NCBI RefSeq assembly: GCF_036711975.1
Contig: NC_091967.1
Location: 10,416,001 to 10,480,000 of the forward strand
Direction: 5' to 3'
From: Onthophagus taurus
Taxonomy: Eukaryota > Arthropoda > Insecta > Coleoptera > Scarabaeidae
Length of the DNA: 64,000 nt
Shown in pieces: positions 13,001-25,000 of this stretch (positions are counted from its first letter, which is position 1; each line of letters begins with the position of its first letter). The notes under the pieces were generated by a model. That model ran no database searches, was not told where the DNA came from, and saw only the letters and a program-made list of their open reading frames with translations. The translations under genes were made by a program, and so were the position numbers.

Positions 13001-16000
13001 AAGATTCTGTTAATTCCGGTGATAGCGTTTCTCTTCAATGCACCATCACCAAAGGTGATAATCCTGTTAAAATCGATTGGTTATTAAATTCAAAATCTAC
13101 GTTAAACGAAGAAGGAATTGTCACTAGTCGTGTAAGCAAAAGAGTTAGTACTTTAAGTATTGACTCGGTTGGTGCTCATCATTCAGGCGTTTATACTTGC
13201 AGAGCATCCAATGTAGCTGGTTCTACTGATTATTCAACAACGTTAGATGTTAATGGTATTAAAACATAGTTTTTTGGGGTTTATAATAGCTTTATAATAG
13301 TTATAATAGCACTTTTAATTTAAATCACTTTCCAATTATTTATATTTTTTAGTTCCACCCCACATTTCCCCATTTTCCTTCACGGATGAGTCTGTAAATT
13401 CCGGTGATACCGTCTCTGTGTCGTGTATCATAGCAAAAGGTGATAATCCTATTAAAATCGAATGGCTTTTAAATTCGAAATTGGTTAGAAATGACGAAGG
13501 AATTTTCCCAAGTACTAGTAAACGCGTCAGTACGATTACTATAGATTCTGTGTCAGCTCATCATGCTGGAATTTATACTTGTAAAGCTACAAACTTGGCT
13601 GGGACGACGAATTTTTCTACAACGTTAGATGTTAATGGTATTTTAAATAACTGTTTAATTTTATTTTTTTATTTTCATTTCACGCACAGTCCCTCCTCAT
13701 ATAAATCCCTTTGATTTTGGTCGTGCTGTAATGAATGCTGGTGAATCAACGTCTTTATATTGTACGTTAAACTTTGGTGATCAACCTGTATATTTCGATT
13801 GGTTCCTAAATGGTAAACCAATAATTAACACCGACGGGATTATGGTTAGCAATTTCGGCAAGAAGAGCTCAATTTTAAACATAGAAGCCGTTCAGGAGGA
13901 GCATAGTGGGAAATATACTTGTAAAGCGACTAATTCAGCTGGATCGGCGTATTACACAGCTATTTTATCTATTAACAGTAATTAATTTATATTTCATTTT
14001 TTATCGTTTTCTTCTTTTCCAAATTTCCAATTCAGTTCCTCCGCATATAACACCTTTCGACTTTGGCGCTGAAAGTTTAAATTCCGGTGATTCAGCAACG
14101 GTTACTTGTACCGTAAAAGGTGATCAACCCATCAACATTGATTGGTTCTTAAATGGAAAGAAAATTGAACATAACGTTGGAATTTCTATCACGCGATTTG
14201 GAAGGAAAGTTAGTGGGTTAAATGTTGATGCTGTTACAGCTGAACATAGCGGAAAATACACTTGTCGCGCTTCAAATTCGGCGGGTTCAGCTTATTACTC
14301 AGCTGAATTAGCTGTTAACGGTATAATTATTATAAAAAAATGTTTAGTTCTTATCTTTTCATTTTTATTTATTTTCTTTATTACTGATTAATATTTTAAA
14401 ATCCTATTCTAGTTCCTCCTCATATATCACCATTCTTCTTCACTGATGAAACTGTAAATTCCGGTGATACCGTTTCTATTCAGTGTATCATCGCAAAAGG
14501 TGATAGTCCAATAAAAATAGAATGGTACTTGAATTCTAAATTAGCTACAAACGAAGACGGTATCTTCACTAGCAGAGTTAGCAAACGAGTTAGCTCAATG
14601 ACTATAGATTCTGTAGCAGCAGATCATGCTGGAACTTACACTTGTAAGGCAACAAACATGGCAGGATCGACAAATTATTCTGCAACGCTCGATGTAAATG
14701 GTACCCAAATCGAAATTAGATTATTACTTTTCATGCACTAATTTAACTTTATTTTTCACTTTTACTTAAATTCCTTTAATCATTGTTACACAGTTCCTCC
14801 TCATATTACTCCATTTGATTTTGGTCACGAAACTATGAACGCCGGGGCATCAACTTCCGCCACTTGTACGATTAATATGGGGGATACGCCAGTTTTATTT
14901 GAATGGTTCCTAAATGCAAAACTTATTGTTGATATTGATGGTGTTATGATTGGTAATTTTGGAAAGAAAAATTCTATTTTGAACATTGAATCAGTTCAAG
15001 AACATCATAGCGGGAAATATACCTGTAAAGCTACTAACATGGCTGGGTCAGCATATTATACAACAGGATTAGCTATTAATAGTACATAATTTTGTTTTAT
15101 TTTATTGCTTTTCTTTTATATTTTCTTTATTTCCATAACCTACAATGTACAAATTATTTACAAAAACCTTTTCATATACAGTTCCTCCTCACATCTCACC
15201 ATTTGACTTTGGTCATGAAACAATGAACGCTGGAGCATCAACATCTGCTACATGCACCTTAAATATGGGTGATATGCCAGTTTTGTTCGAATGGTTCTTA
15301 AATGGTCATCCCATTGTTGATATTGACGGTATTCTGATTGGGAATTTTGGAAAAAAACATTCCATTTTAAACATTGAATCAGTTCAAGAACAGCATAGTG
15401 GGAAATATACATGTAAAGCGACAAATATAGCTGGGTCGGCATATTATACAACGGGATTTGCTATAAATTGTATATAAAATTAAATTTTATTTAATTATTT
15501 TATTTTTATCCTAAAAACCAATTAAATTTATAACAAAACCTTTCATATTCAGTTCCTCCTCATATCTCACCATTTGACTTTGGCCATGAAACCATGAATG
15601 CTGGGGCTTCAACATCAACAATTTGTGCCTTAAATATGGGTGATACTCCAGTCTCATTTGAATGGTTTTTGAACGGTAAATTAATTGTCGACCTCGATGG
15701 AATTATTATTGGAAATATAGGAAAGAAAAACTCATTTTTGAACATCGAATCAGTTCAAGAATCTCATAGCGGAAAATATACGTGCAAAGCTACAAATCTA
15801 GCTGGATCGGCTTATTACACAACTGGGTTATCCATCAATAGTAATAATTATATCTTTATTTCTTTTTAATTAATTAAGTTCCCTTTGTTTTTTGACACCA
15901 AGCACACTTTTAATGAATATTTTCAAGTTTTATTTTATTCTAGTTTCGCCACATATTTCACCATTTTCATTCGGTGATGAATCCGTAAATTCGGGTGATA

Positions 16001-19000
16001 CTGTTTCGATACAATGCATTATCGCTAAGGGCGATAGCCCAATCGCCATAGAATGGTACTTAAATTCTAAACCCACCACAAACGAAATTGGTATCGTTAC
16101 TAGTAGAAACGGGAAAAGAATCGGTGCCCTAACAATAGAGTCTGTAGCAGCCAATCATGCTGGGATATACACTTGTAAAGCCATAAATATGGCAGGATCT
16201 ACAAATTATTCTGCAACCTTAGATGTTAATGGTACTCACTTAATGTTGATGTAGCACTTAACGCTTGAGTTATATGATACTTTGTTCGTCCTAATAATTC
16301 CTTTTTTCTCATATTTTCATCTTAGTTCCACCACATATCGTTCCTTTTGATTTTGGTCAGGACACTTTAAATGCGGGTGAATCAACTTCTGCAACATGTT
16401 CGTTGAATATGGGTGATACTCCAATTGCTTTCGAATGGTTTTTAAATAGTAAACCTATCGATGGTGAGATCGGTATCATGATCGGAAATTTTGGCAAGAA
16501 AAATTCCATTTTAAATATTGAGTCAGTTCAGGAACATCACAGTGGGAAATACACCTGTAAAGCTACCAATACCGCTGGGTCAGCTTATTATACTACAGGA
16601 TTAGCCATCAATAGTATACAAATTTAATTTAATTTTTTTTAAGTTTATTATTTAGAATTTGTTACATCTTAAAAATATCCTTTAATCTTCAGTCCCTCCT
16701 CATATAACTCCATTCGATTTTGGTGTTGATGCCTTCAACGCTGGGGATTCCGCATCATTAATGTGTAACGTGAACAAAGGCGATCAACCGATTAATATCG
16801 ATTGGTTTCTAAATGGGAAGAAAATCGATTATTCAAGTGGTATTTCAATAAACCGTTTTGGAAAAAAAGCCAGTGGACTCAATATTGATTCTGTTAATGC
16901 AGATCATAGCGGGAAATACACTTGTAGGGCTTCGAATTTAGCTGGTTCGGCATTCTACACCACACTGTTAACTATTAATGGTACATTATACTTTTATATT
17001 TTTATTTTTATTACAATTCCATTTCTTTTCCATGCTCCGCATAATGGTTTTTAATTTCATCACTAAAACCAATTAAGTCACCGGAATAGCTTGTTATAAA
17101 TTGATTTCACAAAAAGGCTAGTGACCTAAATATTGACCCTCCTCCAAACTCATCGCTTCACTTATTACTCTCAATTTCATTCTAATAATTGTTCATTAAT
17201 GGTAGTGTTAATGAGGTTGTTAAATTTTACGTCTACTTAAACTTTTCATAACATTATTTTATTTTCTATCATTCTTTCATTTCATTAAACTCATCTAGTG
17301 CCACCTCATATTATCCCGTTTGATTTCGGCGAGGAAAGTTTGTATGCCGCAGATTCAGCTTACATAACATGCGCCTTAAACAAAGGTGATCAACCAATTA
17401 ACATTGATTGGTTTTTAAATGGGAAAAGAATCGATATGGTACCAGGAATAACAATTTCGCGCGTAGGAAAGAAATCAAGTGGATTAAGTATAGATTCAGT
17501 TCATGCTGAGCATGCGGGAAAATATACTTGTAGAGCTTCAAATTTAGCTGGATCTGCATACTTTACAACTGAATTAATCGTAAACGGTACCATTTTTTAA
17601 GCAATTTTTTTAAAAATTTTGTTTTATTTTTTTAAATAATAATTTTAAATCCATCCCAGTTCTCTGCAGAGTGCACATAAAACTTCTCCCATCGCGTCGT
17701 TTTCATTTCAGTCGCTCCACAAATATTACATTTTGATTTTGGTGAAGACGTGGTTAATTCCGGCGATATGGCCATCGTGAATTGTGCTGTTACTAAAGGA
17801 GATTTTCCAATTAGGATCTCGTGGACGTTGGAAAATAGAACCATAGGTTCGATTGATGACGTCACGGTGGCCAATACCAATAAACGTGTTAGCCAATTGA
17901 CTATTGAGTCGGTTCAAGCTCATCACGCCGGACAGTATACTTGTACAGCTGAAAATATCGCAGGGAAAACTTCGTATTCGGCTTATTTACATGTTAATGG
18001 TACTTAAATTAATTTAGCTTTAAGGTATTTAGATATTAAATCTAAATGTTAAATAAGTTCGTTGCACGTTTTCAAATATCCTTTTAATTTTCCGAATCAG
18101 TGGCTCCTCAAGTACTTCCTTTCGAATTTGGCGAAGAAGAAATGAATTCTGGGGACAGTGTTTCAGTAGCTTGCTCAATTTCTAAAGGAGATTCGCCTAT
18201 TAATATTTCTTGGCTTCTAAATGATCAACCAATTAAGGAAAATCAAGGAATTACAATAGTGTTGGTTAATAAAAAACTCAGCACTTTAACCATAGAATCA
18301 ATCAACGCTGAACACGCCGGAAAATACACTTGTTTAGCGAAAAATAAAGCAGGAGAACATAGTTTTTCGGCTAATCTCCAAGTTAACGGTAGAATATTGA
18401 TAATTATGTTAGTTTTTGTATTAATAATATTCTTTATCGTTTCTGTACTATTCTATTATGTATAAAACCATTCCAGTTGCTCCTCAAATTGTTCCTTTCA
18501 CCTTCGAAGATCAAATGAACACCGGTGATATGACTTCGATTACATGTTCCGTTAAAGGAGATTTACCTCTTAATATAACTTGGTTGTTAAATGGTCGTGA
18601 TATAAAACAAACTCCCGGAGTTACTGTAAACATGATAAATGTTCGAACGAGTTACTTGAACATCGATCAAATTTCTGCTGAACACGCAGGGAAATATGTT
18701 TGTCAAGCGATGAATTTAGCAGGAGAAACCGCACATACCTCAATTTTGCATGTTAATGGTACTTGGAAAATTTAAAAAGCTTTTTATTTTCTATTTTACT
18801 CCCTCATCATCCATTTAACCTTCTTACAGTTGCCCCTCATATAACCCCATTTGAGTTTGAAGGCCAATCAAACACTGGAGATAGCGCTCAAATTACTTGT
18901 TACGTAAGCAAAGGTGATTTACCACTTAAAATAGAATGGAGTTTGAATGGAAAAGAAATCCTCGACGTGTTAGGAATAACAACGATTCCGATTGGTGGAC

Positions 19001-22000
19001 GAACTAGTTTGTTAACTATAAATTCCGTGCAACCGCATCACGCTGGAGATTTTACTTGTAAAGCTAAAAACATCGCGGGTGAAACTATTCATTCAACAAC
19101 TTTGTATATTAATGGTATTAAAAAGGATTTTAACTGCACAAATTAGATTAAATGTGATTTCGTTTATTCCCACGTATAATCCTGTTCCTTTTGTAGTTGC
19201 TCCTGTAATCGTTCCTTTCGAATTTGGGGATGAGGTTGTTAATTCTGGAGATATGGCCTCTTTATCTTGCACAGTTAGTAAAGGAGATCTTCCAATAAAT
19301 ATTACATGGACGTTAAATAACATTTCTGTAACTGATCATTCCGGAATTTCCATTATGAGAACAAATAAGCGAATCAGTCAACTTTCTATAGATTCTGTTG
19401 AGGATGTTCACAGCGGATCTTATGAATGTTTAGCTTCAAATGCTGCAGGATATGCTCGATATTCGGCGGTTTTATTAGTTAATGGTACTAATAGAGATTT
19501 AGATTTAATTTAGAATTTTTGCATGGATTTTAGAATAGTTTATACTAATTTTTATCCTTTCAATGATGTTTCCTTTGTAACAAACTATGGATAATTTATT
19601 GTGACAGTTCCTCCCGCAATTGCGCCGTTTGAATTCAGCGAAAATATAGTAAATTCCGGCGAAATGGTCTCGGTATCATGCACAGTAAATAAAGGCGATT
19701 ATCCAATTGAAATATCATGGGTACTAAATAACAAAACGGCTATAGATCAACCCGGAGTATCTGTTATGAGAACAAATAAACGTATAAGTCAATTGTCTAT
19801 TGAATCAGTAGAAGATATCCACGCTGGAACTTATGAGTGTTTAGCAAAGAATGCCGCAGGCGAAACTAGTCATTCGGCTAACTTGAAAGTAAACGGTAGA
19901 TTATAGTTTAAATTGAAATATTTTTTAATGTTTTGTTTGAATTAATTTAATTTATCTTTAGTTATTAACTTACGATTAGACTTAACTCTCTTTAGTTCCT
20001 CCAAAGGTGACTCCCTTCGAATTTGAGGGTAACCCAACCTCACAAGGACAATACGTTCAAACCTTCTGCTTGGCTCAAGGCGATTTCCCTCTCTATATTA
20101 CTTGGTATTTCAATAACACGGACGTAGAAGCGTTTCCGGAAATTTCCGCCGCTAAAGTGGGACCGAGGACGTCAATGCTCACCATCGAATCGGTTTCTTA
20201 TGCACACGCTGGCTTCTACACATGCGTAGCACGAAACCAAGGTTTTGAAGATAGGCACACTGCTCAACTACTCGTCAATGGTTATTTCGCTTAATATTAG
20301 CTTCGCTTATCATTTTTTCATAATTATAGTGTTTCGCATTTTTGGTGTGCTTTAAATTAATTTGCTTGCACCACTCATTGTGTCCGTCAAAACTTCCATA
20401 AAATAAAAATATTTTTCATTTTCCTTTAAACAAATTATCTCCTTTGTGTGTTAATAGTTGCGCCAAGAATTACACCATTTATCTTCGAAGATAACCCTGT
20501 TTCTTCTGGACACTCGATTCAAGTGACATGTTTTGTTTCTGATGGTGATCTTCCATTGGAAATAACATGGGCGTTCAATAATAAGCCGCTTAGTGATTTT
20601 AATGATATATCTTCTGGGAAAATGGGAAAAAGGGGTTCTTTTCTAACCATAGAACCCGTTTCTTATGAACACGCTGGAAACTATAGCTGTAGGGCGAAAA
20701 ATTTAGCAGGCGAAGATGTTCATGTTACCCATTTAAACGTAAACGGTCAATGAAATTTCTGCTTTTTATTAATTTTACATAATTGTAGTTTATAGAATCT
20801 TAGTTGCAAAAGTAGTAAAAAAATTTAACGTTATTTTCTTAGTTCCTCCCAAAGTCTCTCCTTTTGAATTCGATGATAATCCTGCATCATCCGGACAAAC
20901 AATTCAAGTGGCTTGTTTTGTATCGGAAGGTGATTTGCCATTAAACATTCATTGGACTCTTAATGGAAAATTACTTAGTGATTCTAGTACTATTTCTATT
21001 GGAAAAATCGGAAAGAAGAACTCTATTCTAGCTATTGATAACGTTTCTTACGAGAATAGTGGAAATTATAGTTGTACAGCAACCAACAAAGCTGGATCAG
21101 CTACTTATACAACAGCTCTTATGGTTTATGGTTAGAATTTTTGAAATGATTTGTTTTAGATTTTTTACTAATTTATCCTTGATCCTTAATTGACCTTTAT
21201 CAATTTCTTTCATGGTGAATCTGTTTTTTAGTGCCTCCTCGAATAACACCATTTGTTTTCGAAGATAATCCTGTATCTGCAGGACAACCAGTTCAAATAT
21301 CTTGTTTCGTGCCAATTGGCGATTTGCCCATTGATATACAATGGACGTTAAACGGCGTTGATCTCAACGGATTTCCCGAAATTTACACTGGAAAAATTGG
21401 TCATAGAAATTCCATGTTAACCATCGACTCAGTCTCTTATACTAACGCAGGAAACTTCACTTGCACAGCCAAAAATTCCGCCGGAATCAGTAGTCACGTT
21501 GCCAAACTCTTAATAAACGGTTAACAAGTTATTAAAGTCAATAATTAAATTTAGTGTAGTATTAAAATTAATTTCTCCATTCACTTTCCCCACGCAGTCC
21601 CTCCAAAGATCTCACCTTTCGAATTTGATGACAATCCTGCATCATCGGGTCAAACGATACAAGTGGCTTGTTTAATATCTGAAGGAGATTTACCTTTGGA
21701 AATAACTTGGAAATTGAATGGAAAACCTTTAATCAAGTCCAATGAAATTTCCATCGATAAAATTGGAAAAAGAAACTCGTTATTAGCCATTGAATCGGTG
21801 TCTTATGAGAACACAGGAAATTACAGTTGTATAGCTACGAATAAAGCTGGAAAAGCCATTCACACCACACCATTAATGGTTAATGGTTAGAATAAAATAA
21901 TTATTTCCATCAATTTTAGTCATTACCAAGTTTAGTTAGTTTAACATTTTCTTTTAATCTATTTGAATCCTATTTTTATTCCTAATTAGTTCCTCCCAGA

Positions 22001-25000
22001 ATTACCGCATTTGAATTCGAGGATAATCCACTGCATTCTGGACAATTTATTCAGGTGATGTGTTTAATAACAGAAGGCGATTTACCAATTCAGTTTAAAT
22101 GGGATTTGAACGGAGAAAATCTTGATTTATTTCCCGAAGTTAGTATCAACAATGTTGGAAAAAGAACTTCACTTTTATCTATTGAATCCGTCAGTTATAT
22201 TAATGCAGGAAATTATACTTGTACAGCAAGTAACAAAGCGGGACACTTTAAACATACAGCACAACTTCTAGTTACTGGTTATTAAGTTTTATTAATTTTC
22301 TTGGCTATTAGAAAGTACATATTTATTATGTTTTTTTGTAGTAATAAGTAATAATTATGTAATTTCTTCATTTTCCATTAATTTTTTTTTAATTAGTCCT
22401 ACCAAGAATTGCTCCATTTTTCTTCGAAGAAAATCCTACAGAATTAGGACAATATGCTTCAATCACATGCGCAGTTTCTCACGGTGATTTACCATTAATA
22501 ATTTCTTGGTATTTTAACGCAAGTAAAATTGACCAAAGTTACGGTGTGGTGATAACACCTTTAGGCAAACGAAGCAGTTCTTTGATAATTGATTCCGTGG
22601 GAATTGAACACGCTGGAAATTATACATGCCGCGCAGGAAACAAAGCGGGATTTACCGAGTATAGCGTAGAATTAGAAGTGAAGGGTTAGTCGCGTTAAAA
22701 AATACAATGAGTTTTTTGTAACATTTTAACCGATCCATAATTTTATCCTTTAATTTTTTTCTATTTTTCATTTATCTTTTCTATTTATTTTTTAGTACCT
22801 CCAAAAATTGTACCATTTGATTTCGAAGGTAGCCCATTACATGCAGGGGATTATGCTCAAGTAACTTGTTTGATTTCTAACGGTGATTTACCGGTTAGTT
22901 TTGAATGGAATTTAAATGGACGTAGTTTAAAAAATTTTCCTGAAGTTGGGATTAATAGTATGGGGAAAAGGAGCTCTATTCTTTCGATAGAATCGGTTAC
23001 TTATACTAATTCAGGAAATTACACTTGCATTGCTAAGAATAAAGCAGGAGAATTTAAACATACAACGGAACTTTTAGTAAACGGTTAATTTATTAGTAAT
23101 TGTTTGAGTTTGTGCTATTAACTTAATTCATTTTTGTTATCTAATTTATGAATCCGATTTTTCTTAGTTCCTCCTAAAATTACACCATTCCTATTCGAAG
23201 GGAGTCCTTTACATGCTGGGCAATACGTTCAAGTAGCTTGTTTGATTTCTGATGGTGATGTACCGGTTAGTTTTGAATGGGATTTAAACGGAAATAATTT
23301 GAAGAATTTTCCTGAAATTGATATCCACGCTATGGGAAGAAGAAGTTCTATTCTATCAATTGAATCAGTTTCTTACACGAATTCAGGAAATTATAGTTGT
23401 ACCGCTAAGAATAAAGCAGGGGAATTTAAATTTACGGCGGAGCTTTTAGTAAACGGTTAATTTCTTTTATTGCTAGTTATTTGTATAATTTTTATTCTTC
23501 AATTTTCATCCTTATTTCTTTTAAATTATTTATTTACTAAAATCCATATTAATCCCTCCAAAAAGGAAACATACACAGTTTTTTTTTCTATAATATCTGT
23601 CAAATGTTTAGGGTTTCTGTTGGTATTACTTAAATCTTAGAAAATTTTTTTGTTATTTAGTAACATTTTCAGTAAGTAAATAGTTGCGGTTAAGAAATTT
23701 TGATTTTATTTTATTTCAATTATTTATGTATAAAAATAAATCCCAAAAACTGAATTTTTTTCAATGAAATGTCAGTTTGACACACATCGATTTCAAAACA
23801 TAAAGTAATAAAATTCCCTGTTAATCATACCAACAGAAATTTGACTGGTAATATAGACAAAAAATACTTCACGAACCATTCGCAACACAGGAGGTCTTAT
23901 AAATGCGGTAGAACAAGAAAAATGTGGATAACATATAAATTCTTGCTGGCCTCAACGCTAGAAAAGGAGGAAGTGGCTCTGCTGAAAAAGACAAACACTT
24001 AAAACCTTTTTAAGTGAAATTGTTGGTGGCTATAAAGTAGCTTAGAATTAAGATTCACTTCAAGATATGTAATGCTGGAAACACGAGTTAAGCCTTCACT
24101 AGCAATACTTAATCATAATGTACTCCTCCTTGGAAAAGAAATAACATTAATGGAAATAAAACCTCTGCTACCAACTTCTCTACTTTTTCTCCACCTTTTT
24201 TCCTACCAAATCCACTTCCTGTCTCTACGGTCTCTTTTCTGATAAGTATTTTTCTTCTTATAGTAGTATTCTTTCATTATCATTTTTCCATTACACATCT
24301 TTTTCCAACTTTATCTATTTCTTTTCTTAGTTTTCCAATTTCTCCCTTGCTCCTTTTTTTTTTATCTATGCCTTATTTTGCATTTCCAAAACCTTATTAA
24401 AGAACCTCACTTGTCTTTTATTGAAAAATAAATTGGACAATTCTTCCCATTACCTATTATAAACGATTTTTTCAAAATATTGCCAAATATAGTTGAATAC
24501 ATATAGTAGATACCAACAGTGTCAAGGTCTGCAAGCCTAGACTGAATAATAGAAAAGAAGGGGCCACCTTAATAAGAGTTCCACGGGACATTTGAATGAT
24601 CAGGTCTTGTTCTGATAGTAACAATATAGCAGAAAATACATGTAGATATCATTAGAACAACTTTAGAACTGATTACAATGGCACGATAATCCGAATCTCT
24701 TTGCAATGCATTTCTTTGGACATGTTTCTAAAGATTTTTGTTAATGAAGATGCAATTTGAGATTCCAGCAACATTCTGTGCGGAACTTGTCTCTTTAATT
24801 TGGTTGTTGCAAAAAGTCGAAAGGAGTAGAGTTCTCAGAGTTGTTAAAGATTACGTGTTGTTAGAAACTAGTTAGAAATAGGTTCTTAATCTTACTAATC
24901 TTCTTAATTATTCTTCTCATAGTTCCTCCAAAAATTACACCATTTGTATTCGAAGGGAGTCCTTTACATTCTGGACAATACGTTCAAGTAACATGCTCAA

